Assembly: GCF_047301505.1 (NCBI RefSeq)
Contig: NZ_CP154840.1
Coordinates: 1,550,001-1,614,000 of the forward strand
Direction: 5' to 3'
Length of the DNA stretch: 64,000 nt
Origin: Lysinibacillus_B sp031181585
GTDB lineage: Bacteria; Bacillota; Bacilli; Bacillales_A; Planococcaceae
Under the pieces are notes generated by a model. That model worked only from the letters and a program-made list of their open reading frames with translations. It did not search any database and was not told the origin of the DNA. Positions 43,419 to 51,189 of the stretch are shown one piece after another. Numbering within the stretch: the first letter of the stretch is position 1; each line of letters starts with the position of its first letter. Position numbers and translations under genes: made by a program.

Positions 43419-43643
43419 TTAAAAGTCAATTCTTTGATCTTGATCCTGTGCAGCATCTGCTTTCACAATTGATTCCGCTTTTGACTTAGCCGTTGAGTAT
43501 AAACTAATATGGTTTTTGGAATTTCCGCTATTCTCTATTACTGCCGAGTTATTGAAGTTTTCACAGTGCCCTTTATCCGGTTTTTTTGAAGATTTCCGAG
43601 CGCGTTCCTCTAAATAATATTTATTTTCACAACTAGGTTTCAT
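43419..43643 (-). CDS. Small NSGNS-motif peptide (74 aa)
   Basis: The 74-residue peptide has a Lys/Arg/Cys-containing N-terminus, 'AVIENSGNSKNHISLY' (motif at 38-42) and the acidic tail 'ADAAQDQDQRIDF'. The motif and tail align with the 59-residue peptide encoded upstream ('SKSE' versus 'AKSKAE', then Val-Lys-Ala-Asp/Glu-Ala and Gln/Asp repeats, Ile-Asp-Phe). AAGGAGG lies nine bases before the ATG at 43643; an in-frame TTG two codons upstream is too close. No family is recognised. Confidence 0.65.
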   Translation of the reverse strand: MKPSCENKYYLEERARKSSKKPDKGHCENFNNSAVIENSGNSKNHISLYSTAKSKAESIVKADAAQDQDQRIDF

Positions 43644-43689
43644 TTTCAATATCCTCCTTATAAAGTTAGTTTAAAAGTGATCTATTCAT

Positions 43690-43869
43690 TTAGCCTTCCA
43701 TTTCAAAATCAATATCCTGCTCTTGTTCTTGGTCGGCTTCTGCTTTTACAGCAGTGTCGACTTCAGATTTAGATTTAGTGAAAATGTCCAAACAGTTTTC
43801 GGAATTCCCACTATTTTTTATAGCGAGGGTATTATTCATTCCCTGCTTTTCTTTATCTAAATTTTCCAT
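43690..43869 (-). CDS. Small NSGNS-motif peptide (59 aa)
   Basis: The 59-residue peptide reads 'AIKNSGNSENCLDIFTKSKS' in its middle (motif at 19-23) and ends 'EADQEQEQDIDFEMEG'. It is the first gene of the operon, with GGGGTG six bases before the ATG. Together with the 74- and 103-residue products it forms a small family of acidic-tailed peptides. They resemble precursor or scaffold peptides more than enzymes. No known family is recognised. Confidence 0.65.
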   Translation of the reverse strand: MENLDKEKQGMNNTLAIKNSGNSENCLDIFTKSKSEVDTAVKAEADQEQEQDIDFEMEG

Positions 43870-44091
43870 TGTTTCACCCCTAAATAATATTTTTACAGCC
43901 CAATAATCATTATTTTGTAATTATGGTAATTACTATTGTTAATCTATTCAAACAGCAGTCAATCCGCCACGGTTAATCACCTAATACATAACGGAAATTA
44001 TAGAAACAAATATATATAAGGTGAACTTTCATAAATCATAATTTTCTAAAGCTTAGAGTGTCCCTATAAGGGAAATTTCCACTTTTAAAAT

Positions 44092-44407
44092 GAGGCTGCT
44101 TGGAAGCTGGCAGCTAGACAATCTAAAGCTAATTTACGGTACTATGAATAACCAATGGTTTAATTTCAAAGACCTCGATGGGTAACCAGTGAATGGTATG
44201 CAAATGGTAACCTTTTTTGGCGGTAAATTTTAGTTACATAACGAGATTGGCAGGGCAGTTTCTTTTTAGAAAACGAAAGGGGAACTTTTATTTACCAACG
44301 ACCTTCAACAATTGGCGGCTTTTCTGAAAATCAGGAAAGTACTTTTCTTTATGAAAAGAGAAATTATTCAGTGTAAAACCATCAGAGGGATTGGATATTT
44401 ATGTTAA
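44092..44407 (+). pseudogene. Possible decayed coding stretch
   Basis: In the 615-bp gap 43870-44484 the plus strand shows several short protein-like fragments broken by stops: 'MRLLGSWQLDNLKLIYGTMN' from 44092 and a later open stretch 44242-44376 with no start. No full gene can be rebuilt and chance is possible. The left part of the gap (43870-44000) is the promoter region of the NSGNS-peptide operon; no box is assigned with confidence. Confidence 0.2.
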
Positions 44408-44484
44408 AATGTAAGAGGGTTTAAACCAAAGTTTCGTTCAATTGCGAAAGCATATTAACTAGAATGATAGCAGAGGTGTATTCA

Positions 44485-44679
44485 TTGAATCACGATAAAG
44501 AAAGTCCAGAAGAAAGAAGAGAAAGAATGAGACAAGAAGAATTAAAAGGGAACCCTGGAGGAAGCAGCCACGGTGGAGGACTTCAAGATTTAATTGGGGA
44601 TTTAGGCTGGAAAGGTACGGGCATACTTATTCTTCTCATAATAGTTGCTGTCGCAATCTATTTAGCTGTCTTTAACTAG
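44485..44679 (+). CDS. DUF6366-like small membrane protein
   Basis: The 64-residue protein has a charged N-terminus ('ESPEERRERMRQEELKGNPG'), a Gly/Ser/His turn and one C-terminal membrane helix ('GTGILILLIIVAVAIYLAVF'). This layout matches DUF6366 proteins of bacilli. The TTG at 44485 has AGAGGTG six bases upstream. Function is unknown. It is followed by a terminator. Confidence 0.6.
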   Translation: MNHDKESPEERRERMRQEELKGNPGGSSHGGGLQDLIGDLGWKGTGILILLIIVAVAIYLAVFN

Positions 44680-44681
44680 GG

Positions 44682-44707
44682 GACGCATTTCTTACAAGGA
44701 GTGCGTC
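44682..44707 (+). terminator. Terminator of the small membrane protein gene
   Basis: GACGCA and TGCGTC form a short stem followed by TATTTTTA. Confidence 0.6.
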
Positions 44708-44743
44708 TATTTTTATGTTAAATAAAAGTCCACCTATTAAAAT

Positions 44744-44776
44744 AACCAGCTGCCAATTTAGATTTGGCAGCTGGTT
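44744..44776. terminator. Bidirectional terminator
   Basis: AACCAGCTGCCAA and TTGGCAGCTGGTT form a 13-bp perfect stem between the convergent small-protein and chemoreceptor genes. Confidence 0.8.
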
Positions 44777-44834
44777 TGTTTATATACGCCTTTATAATAG
44801 GGGGAACAAGGTCCTCGTATGAAAGGCGGCGCGA

Positions 44835-46958
44835 TTATTTTTTATTTTCAGCGAGCTTGAAGCGTTCGACAATCTGTTTCAGCTCTACCGAAATGCGTGT
44901 CAACTGTTGAACAGATTCAGCTGCTTTCTGTAATTCATCCTGCTGTGCGACAGAGGATGCACTTACCTGTTCGGCAGAAGCGGCTGTTTGTTCTGAAACT
45001 GCTGAAACACTTTGAATAGCAAGGATGGCTTGGTCTTTATTTGCAACCATTTCAGCCAGCTTCGCAGATAGTTCTCCAATAATCCTGTTCATTTCCTCAG
45101 TTAGTTCGGCATTACGGGTAAAAGCTTGCCCTGTATTTGCAACTGATTCATTCTGAGTCTTCATGGATTTAGTGTTCTCATTTACAACTTCGATCGTTGC
45201 TTTTGTTTGAATCAATATTTCCTGAACGGTCTGCTGAATTGTGCTTGTTTCTCTGCTGGATTGTTCGGCAAGCTTGCGCACTTCTTCTGCTACGACAGCA
45301 AAGCCTTTTCCGTGTTCACCAGCGCGGGCTGCTTCAATGCTTGCATTTAATGCAAGCAGGTTCGTCTGAGCTGTAATGTCTTGAATAGATGTAATGATTT
45401 GATTGATTCCGGCAATTTTGTCAGTCAAGGCATGAATCTGCTGTTCAACTTGCTCATTCATTTGATTGGCAACCACATTTTGTTCACGAAGTCTGCCAAC
45501 CTGCTCCAGTCCATTCTGAGTCGATTGGATACTTTGCTGCGATAGATGATCCATATTATCGGAAAGGCTTGAGATAACGGTAATTTGATCTGCAAGCCTG
45601 CCGATTTGCTCACTAGTCTGCTCTGTATCTTCTGACTGCTTCGCTGCACCAACTGCAATTTCTCCTATTGCCGCTGAAACTTCCTGGCTGGAAGCAACAA
45701 TTTCTTCAAATGTATGGTTTACGAGTGCCGATGAATTAGTCATACGCGAAGAAGCTTCTAGTACTCCGGCAAGCGCTTCGTTAGTCTGGTTCAGCATATA
45801 GTTATACGATGTGGCGACAGAGCCGATTTCATCCTGCTTCAAACGCGTTGTATCGACATTTTCCGATAAATCACCCGAAGCCGCGCGTTCCATGGATTTT
45901 TGAACGTTCATAAGCGGTTTGATATGTCGATAGATAAACCAGGCTGTTGAAAGGCCCATTAACACCATAATAGCGATGCCCCAAAAAATTGTAGTAGTAG
46001 CGATTTTTACAAAAGGCTCAATGATTACCGAGCGGGGCAGAACGGTTTGAATAGCCCATGTTTCCTCAAAACCGTCTAGCTGAATGGGTGCAAATGAGTT
46101 GAAAGCCCGCTCATTAAAGCTTTTAGAGTCAACGTATGTAGACGCTGTTTCACTGCGGTCTATTGCATCTTTTATAGGCTGCCAGTCAATCGCATCCTTC
46201 ATATTCGTCCTGTTCATAGCTTCTTTCAGACTATTGGCGATTACTGTTCCGTCATTCGAAATTACACTAGCATATCCTCCGGCAGGTGTAATTTCCTTTG
46301 TTAATTCAGTTAAGAAATTTAGTGAAACACTCGCCATTAGAACCCCCATAAAGTTTCCATCTTTTGTTAAAAGGGGGACGGATAACGTGGTCATCATGCT
46401 TTCTTTCCCATCTTCTTCATATGTAAATGGTTCTTTAAATAAAGGCTTCTTTTCGTTTTTAGGGACTAAATACCAATCTCCTGCTCCAGGTGTATCATAA
46501 CCTGAGGCAGGCTGCAGTACAGAGCCATCCTTTGTTTTTTGTATATAGACAGTGAATCTCCCTTGCGCATCAATAAGTGGCTGCTGCTCTGCAGAAAGGG
46601 GATCGATTGTCAGCATGTCCTTTTCAAAAATGACAGACATCCCGATAGCATTAGGACTGCCTTCTAAATTTGCCTGTAAGATGGAGAGAATTTCTGTTGC
46701 ACGCAGTTTCTCTTGTGCATATAACATTTCTAAAATTTGCTTTGTTGTAGTTAAGGATTCATCTACCTCACGAAAGTGTTGACTTAGCCCTAATGCAACC
46801 CGTTCTGTATCTGTTACTTCAAATTTTTCTGCATTTTTTATAGTTTCCTTATGGCTAGTTATACTTGTCATCAGCGCATAGATAACAAATAAGACTGTGA
46901 AAATTCCTATAATTAAGGCCGAGAGCTTAAAAACTAGACTGTTCTTTCTTTTCATCAT
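44835..46958 (-). CDS. Methyl-accepting chemotaxis protein with Cache domain
   Basis: The 707-residue receptor has a first membrane helix (residues 14-36), a large extracellular double-Cache-type sensor (about 40-335), a second helix ('FWGIAIMVLMGLSTAWFIY'), a HAMP domain and the cytoplasmic signalling hairpin ('NLLALNASIEAARAGEHGKG'). It would bind a small ligand, often an amino or organic acid, and signal through CheW/CheA. GAAGGGAA precedes the ATG at 46958; a longer frame has no suitable site. Chemotaxis core genes are not in the window. Confidence 0.92.
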   Translation of the reverse strand: MMKRKNSLVFKLSALIIGIFTVLFVIYALMTSITSHKETIKNAEKFEVTDTERVALGLSQHFREVDESLTTTKQILEMLYAQEKLRATEILSILQANLEGSPNAIGMSVIFEKDMLTIDPLSAEQQPLIDAQGRFTVYIQKTKDGSVLQPASGYDTPGAGDWYLVPKNEKKPLFKEPFTYEEDGKESMMTTLSVPLLTKDGNFMGVLMASVSLNFLTELTKEITPAGGYASVISNDGTVIANSLKEAMNRTNMKDAIDWQPIKDAIDRSETASTYVDSKSFNERAFNSFAPIQLDGFEETWAIQTVLPRSVIIEPFVKIATTTIFWGIAIMVLMGLSTAWFIYRHIKPLMNVQKSMERAASGDLSENVDTTRLKQDEIGSVATSYNYMLNQTNEALAGVLEASSRMTNSSALVNHTFEEIVASSQEVSAAIGEIAVGAAKQSEDTEQTSEQIGRLADQITVISSLSDNMDHLSQQSIQSTQNGLEQVGRLREQNVVANQMNEQVEQQIHALTDKIAGINQIITSIQDITAQTNLLALNASIEAARAGEHGKGFAVVAEEVRKLAEQSSRETSTIQQTVQEILIQTKATIEVVNENTKSMKTQNESVANTGQAFTRNAELTEEMNRIIGELSAKLAEMVANKDQAILAIQSVSAVSEQTAASAEQVSASSVAQQDELQKAAESVQQLTRISVELKQIVERFKLAENKK

Positions 46959-47226
46959 CAATTTCCCTTCTTTTTTCCTATACAAGACTTATAAATTATA
47001 TACAATTGCCTAAAGAAAAGGAATCGTTGAATATGAATTTTTTAGGACTAAATAATATTTTATTGATAATAAGCTATATTCTCGTATTGGAGGAATTCAT
47101 TGGACGAGAGGATAAAGACAAACAAAAATAGGTAGTTTAAATGTGTCTAAAATGTGTCTGTGTAAAACAAAGAACTTAAAATTAACATTGAATTTTTAAG
47201 GATTTATTTGTTATAGTTGCAAATAG

Positions 47227-47241
47227 ACCGTTCGGTATAAT
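47227..47241 (+). promoter_or_regulatory. Promoter of the efflux-pump transcript with TetR-type operator
   Basis: TATAAT (47236-47241) has TAGTTG 16 bases upstream as -35. Overlapping it is ACCGTTCGGT (47227-47236), a dyad common to TetR-family operators of multidrug pumps. ATAGGAACGA occurs just downstream (47240-47249) and again near 47273. About 200 bases separate this promoter from the efflux gene, leaving a long leader. The earlier part of the gap (46959-47200) shows nothing. Confidence 0.45.
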
Positions 47242-47350
47242 AGGAACGATATTGTACAGATAAGCATTCATATAGGAACGAACTGGCTAATGTGGTATGC
47301 CAAACATGCTATATGGATATTTAAACTTTTGGTAAAAAGGGAGTAGAGAA

Positions 47351-47366
47351 GCTTTCTTAAGAAGGC
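47351..47366 (+). promoter_or_regulatory. Hairpin covering the leader-peptide ribosome site
   Basis: GCTTTC and GAAGGC can pair around TTAA, placing the Shine-Dalgarno GAAGG of the 16-codon leader ORF inside a stem. This is typical of leaders that tune downstream translation, but the alternative pairings were not computed. Confidence 0.3.
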
Positions 47367-47370
47367 AAGC

Positions 47371-47421
47371 ATGCTCATTTCTCTGCAATATTTCTTCCTG
47401 TTAGTAATCCCGAAAATTTAA
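47371..47421 (+). CDS. Putative 16-aa leader peptide of the efflux gene
   Basis: An ATG five bases after AGAAGG opens 16 codons (MLISLQYFFLLVIPKI) ending 20 bases before the efflux-pump start. Small hydrophobic leader ORFs in this position control several resistance and efflux genes by ribosome stalling. The length, location and ribosome site support it; no stalling motif is proven. Confidence 0.4.
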   Translation: MLISLQYFFLLVIPKI

Positions 47422-47441
47422 ATAAGAATAGGAAGTTACAC

Positions 47442-48851
47442 ATGCAATCACATTTACAAGTGAAAAGTCCAAAATGGATGGCGGCTGTCTTAATGTTTGG
47501 TTCATTCATCGGCTTATTTGGTGAAACGGCTTTAAACATGGCCATGACAGACGTTATGACAGACTTTACAGTAAGTCCGGGAACAGCCCAATGGCTAACA
47601 ACAGGCTATCTATTAGTTTTAGCTATTTTAGTTCCTTTATCAGCGTATTTAGTGCGTTGGTTTACAACGCGTCAATTAATCGTAGGCGCTTTAGTAATTT
47701 CATTAATTGGGGGATTGCTCGCAGCCATTTCTCCAAACTTCACTGTATTACTAGTGGGCCGTTTAATTCAGGCAATCGGGACGGGAATCTTCCTTCCATT
47801 AATGTTTAGCGTCGTGCTGATGATTTTCCCTATGGAAAAACGAGGTCCAGTTATGGGGATTGTCGGTTTAGTATTAACAGCGGGTCCGGCATTGGGACCA
47901 ACCATTGCAGGCTTAATTATCAGCGCTTCAAGCTGGCACTATATTTTCTGGATCATGATTGGGTTGTACGTTCTGCTATTAATAGTCGGTGCACCTAAAA
48001 TGGAAAATGTTTCTGCTATCACGAAACCAAGAATTGATATTGTTTCCTTACTGTTATCGACGATTGGATTCGGCGGTTTCGTGTATGCTCTGGCAACATT
48101 AGCAGAACGTCCATTCTCTGACCCATTAGTTTGGGTACCGCTCGTTGTTGGTATCGTAGCGTTAGTGCTATTCGCCGTGCGTCAATTCAAGATGCCGGAG
48201 CCAATGATCAATTTACACGTATTCAAATATCCAATGTTTGCATTAGGTACAGTATTAATGGTTGCAACATTGTTCATGATTTTATCTGTAGCAATCTTAA
48301 TTCCTCTGTATTTAAAGAGTGTATTAGCCTATACAGCAATTGCAGCAGGATTATTAATGCTGCCAGCTAACATTTTGAACATTATCATGTCGCCGCTTGT
48401 CGGTTCAAACTTTGATAAAATTGGAGCCCGCGTGTTCACTCGTATTGGTTTTACGCTGATTACAGCAGCTTCAATTTTAATGCTGCTGATTCTTTCTTCT
48501 ACAACACCGGTATGGCAGGTTGTGGGAACATTATGTGTTTTCTTTGTAGGGGTTTCGATGACAATTATGCCATCCCAAACAAACGCAATGAATCAGCTGC
48601 CGCCGCAGCTGTATGCTGATGGGTCAGCAGCAATGAATACATTAACACAAGTAGCAGGTGCTGCAGGTACAGCAGTGGCAATTACGATGTTCACAGCAGG
48701 TCAAGACAGCTATGCAGCAGAGCACGGCGCCGGGCAGCCGCTGGATATGCTTGCTTATGGTATCCAGCACGCATTCATTGTTGTATTGGTTGTAGCCATT
48801 GTTGGTTTGATTGGGTCTATCTTCATTAAAAACAGCAGACCCAGCCATTAA
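47442..48851 (+). CDS. DHA2-family multidrug MFS transporter
   Basis: The 469-residue protein has about 14 membrane helices and the motifs of the DHA2 (EmrB/QacA/LmrB) drug:proton antiporters: 'PGTAQWLTTGYLLVLAILVP', 'GRLIQAIGTGIFLPLMFSV' and motif C 'GPALGPTIAGLI'. It expels drugs or other hydrophobic compounds using the proton gradient. It starts behind AGGAAG. A long leader with a possible stalling peptide and a TetR-type operator lies upstream, though no regulator gene is adjacent. It closes with a terminator. Confidence 0.88.
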   Translation: MQSHLQVKSPKWMAAVLMFGSFIGLFGETALNMAMTDVMTDFTVSPGTAQWLTTGYLLVLAILVPLSAYLVRWFTTRQLIVGALVISLIGGLLAAISPNFTVLLVGRLIQAIGTGIFLPLMFSVVLMIFPMEKRGPVMGIVGLVLTAGPALGPTIAGLIISASSWHYIFWIMIGLYVLLLIVGAPKMENVSAITKPRIDIVSLLLSTIGFGGFVYALATLAERPFSDPLVWVPLVVGIVALVLFAVRQFKMPEPMINLHVFKYPMFALGTVLMVATLFMILSVAILIPLYLKSVLAYTAIAAGLLMLPANILNIIMSPLVGSNFDKIGARVFTRIGFTLITAASILMLLILSSTTPVWQVVGTLCVFFVGVSMTIMPSQTNAMNQLPPQLYADGSAAMNTLTQVAGAAGTAVAITMFTAGQDSYAAEHGAGQPLDMLAYGIQHAFIVVLVVAIVGLIGSIFIKNSRPSH

Positions 48852-48855
48852 TGAA

Positions 48856-48883
48856 AAAACTCTCGCCTAGGCGGGAGTTTTTA
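48856..48883 (+). terminator. Terminator of the efflux gene
   Basis: AAAAACTCTCGCC pairs with GGCGGGAGTTTTT (one wobble), followed by further T residues. Confidence 0.85.
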
Positions 48884-48936
48884 TACTATAAGGGTGAAGA
48901 GTTTCTATTTAACCATTGCTTATAGGAAGCCAGTGA

Positions 48937-49542
48937 CTAATTCCCGTTAATAATGGAGGAAATACGATATTCATCTCCATTTAGCAGATCACGTTGAAAA
49001 TGAATCTCGAATGAGTCATTGTCATTTCTCAGAATGACATACAAACCGTCCAGTGCTTGTTTAATTGCAGGCTGGATCTCGAGGGAATAATGATTGGCTG
49101 CCGAAAAATAATTAGTTTGCACTGGCTCGACGTCTCCTGAAAATTGGACCGTTTTATTTACTTCATCTATCTTTACGTTCGAATGAAAATGCTCCTTTAT
49201 CCTCTCGAAATCATTGCTTCCTAATGCAGAAAAGCCATTCAGTGCCTGGTCAAACAACTCGGAAGAAAGTGCTGCTTCATGGGATGGGATAGTTGTTGTG
49301 ACAATAGGGGCCTGCACTTGCTGGTCCAAAACAAAAAATAATGCAGCGGCTGCTATCATAAGGCCCACTGTTACTGAAAGAAGTAGAGTCCTTCTTTTCA
49401 CAGCAGGCTTCCGCTGTAATGTTTTCTCGTGCTGCAAGGCCTGCTCATGAATCCTCTCTTTTAATTTCGATGTAAATAATTGCTGTGCTGCTACATGTGC
49501 ATCAATCCCTCGCTGTACCATTTCATTTGTCAATCTAGTCAA
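48937..49542 (-). CDS. Single-pass membrane protein, probable partner of the upstream ECF sigma
   Basis: The 201-residue protein has a cytoplasmic N-terminus of about 50 residues, one membrane helix ('TLLLSVTVGLMIAAAALFFV') and an extracellular domain of about 130 residues. The TTG at 49542 follows AGGTGA and overlaps the sigma gene end by eight bases. The arrangement is that of a sigma/anti-sigma pair; no zinc anti-sigma motif is seen. The extracellular domain ('LNGFSALGSNDFERIKEHFH') is not recognised. Confidence 0.55.
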   Translation of the reverse strand: MTRLTNEMVQRGIDAHVAAQQLFTSKLKERIHEQALQHEKTLQRKPAVKRRTLLLSVTVGLMIAAAALFFVLDQQVQAPIVTTTIPSHEAALSSELFDQALNGFSALGSNDFERIKEHFHSNVKIDEVNKTVQFSGDVEPVQTNYFSAANHYSLEIQPAIKQALDGLYVILRNDNDSFEIHFQRDLLNGDEYRISSIINGN

Positions 49543-50056
49543 TACGATCACCTGCCTGCTCGGCTAAATTTTTCTTCAGTCGTTTCCTTGCACGACGCAA
49601 TCTCGTGTATATTGTACGCTCTGATAATTTTAGGGTGCTGCTCATCTCGCTAACGGAATAATCAAAGTAAAAATAAAAAATAATCACCTCACGATATTTA
49701 ACAGGCAGAGATAGTATTTGCTCCCCTAATTCAAAATCTTCTTCAAACCGAATAAACATTTCCTCCGCTGAGGTAGACATATTCCGTTCAGGCATATGTT
49801 CTGTATAAAAAAGCTTTTTAAATGACCAGCGTTTTAAGTAGTCTTTACAAAGATTGATTGTCATTCGATATAGGTACGTTTCATAAGAAGATTTGCCTTT
49901 AAATTGGTGCTGCTTCTCATAAGCCTTTACAAATACATGTTGTATAATATCTTCAGCAATATGTTGATCTTTTACATATGTATAAGCTAGGCGGATTAGT
50001 TTTTCCCCATGAACATTCATAGCCCACTCTAATTTTATGATTTGGTCATTATTCAA
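49535..50056 (-). CDS. ECF-type RNA polymerase sigma factor
   Basis: The 173-residue sigma factor has region 2 ('DQHIAEDIIQHVFVKAYEKQ', 'CKDYLKRWSFKK') and region 4 ('YSVSEMSSTLKLSERTIYTR'). A TTG start with AGAGGTGAG nine bases upstream fits. It is the third such sigma/membrane-protein pair in the window, each organised the same way but with different partner proteins. Confidence 0.87.
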   Translation of the reverse strand: MNNDQIIKLEWAMNVHGEKLIRLAYTYVKDQHIAEDIIQHVFVKAYEKQHQFKGKSSYETYLYRMTINLCKDYLKRWSFKKLFYTEHMPERNMSTSAEEMFIRFEEDFELGEQILSLPVKYREVIIFYFYFDYSVSEMSSTLKLSERTIYTRLRRARKRLKKNLAEQAGDRID

Positions 50057-50138
50057 TGATGTCTCACCTCTTTTTACTTATAAATTAGACGACACAAACC
50101 TTAAATATTGTTCAAATTTTCCATATTTAATTTTATCA

Positions 50139-50279
50139 TTAATTCATAGTAATAAAAAACTTAGTCCCTTTCAAATAATCAGTAGCGATAAAGGATACTC
50201 CATTTATAAAGTGCATCAATGAACAGAGTGTCTCAGCAATTATTGAATCAACGATAACTCCAGATAAATGTGGAAGCTT
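50139..50279 (-). other. Open stretch in the 50057-50423 gap
   Basis: The minus strand is open for 46 codons without a start codon and reads protein-like ('LSGVIVDSIIAETLCSLMHF'). It could be the tail of a lost gene or chance. The remainder of this 367-bp gap is AT-rich and holds no other feature I can support. Confidence 0.15.
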
Positions 50280-50423
50280 TTACTCATAATAGGGATTGTA
50301 TAATAAGCCTTTCTCTTTTAATAAAGATAAGAAGGTATTAGCATACATTTGTGAGAACTGATAAAAATATGTAAGATGGATGAGTAGATATATTTTTGCA
50401 AGGCAGCAAGAGGAGGTTCACCA

Positions 50424-50630
50424 TTGAAAAACACAGGAATTGTGATGATGTTTATAGGAGCGGTAATGCTCGCTATTTTTATGTATGCAGACATGCAGCT
50501 GACATTTGGTCTATGGCTGACAGGCTTCATCATAAGTATGCTCATCGCTGGGGCTGGCGCAATCATGCTGATTATCTATTTGGCAAAAGGTATTCGAGAT
50601 GAGAAAATATCAAAAGATGATTTGAAATAA
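50424..50630 (+). CDS. Small two-helix membrane protein (68 aa)
   Basis: The protein has two membrane helices ('GIVMMFIGAVMLAIFMYADM' and 'FIISMLIAGAGAIMLIIYLA') and a short charged tail ('KGIRDEKISKDDLK'). The TTG start has AAGAGGAGG nine bases upstream. It is not recognised beyond being a small membrane protein typical of bacilli. It stands alone. Confidence 0.6.
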   Translation: MKNTGIVMMFIGAVMLAIFMYADMQLTFGLWLTGFIISMLIAGAGAIMLIIYLAKGIRDEKISKDDLK

Positions 50631-50759
50631 GAGGTTATCTTTCATTTCGACGAGCACCACGTTACTCTTTTCTCCCATATGATGATGCCATTTATATTAG
50701 GATAGAAGACGGTAGGGAAGTAATAAGGCCGATGAACCAAAAATAAAGGAGGAAATGAT

Positions 50760-50999
50760 ATGAATCCAGGTCAGGAAAAATTTTATCATTATATTTTAGA
50801 GCGTGTGAAACCGGAAAAAATAGAGGAAGCAAAGGCATTGCTTGCGGAAAATTTTAAAAAGCAGCAAGAAGGAACATTTACACAGGAAGACGCGCTGCAG
50901 TTTGTTCCTAAAATGCAAGATATTTTACAGCCCGAGAAAACAGCAGAAGTATTAGCGATTGCCCAAAAATTTGGTCAGCAGTTTTCAGCAAAATCTTAA
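50760..50999 (+). CDS. Small helical cytoplasmic protein (79 aa)
   Basis: The polar, mostly helical protein ('EKFYHYILERVKPEKIEEAK', 'DALQFVPKMQDILQPEKTAE') has no signal peptide. AAAGGAGGA is well placed before the ATG. I do not recognise the family. It stands alone, 190 bases ahead of an MFS transporter gene on the same strand. Confidence 0.6.
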   Translation: MNPGQEKFYHYILERVKPEKIEEAKALLAENFKKQQEGTFTQEDALQFVPKMQDILQPEKTAEVLAIAQKFGQQFSAKS

Positions 51000-51189
51000 A
51001 CGTAATCCAAACTGCATTTCGTATGTTAGCCAAATCTAACGACGGATGCGGTTTTTCTATTTCTCAAGAAGGAATGATAGTGCTTCATATATAGGCGGGT
51101 TGTTCTAAATCACTAAAAATATATTGACATAGTATTCTTTAATGATTTAAAGTGTTAAAGTAAAGGCGCTGAGATAGAAGGAGAATGAC

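Noticed and set aside
46084..46500. Plus-strand open frame opposite the chemoreceptor gene
   Set aside because: It is antisense to the Cache domain coding region and has no translation signal.
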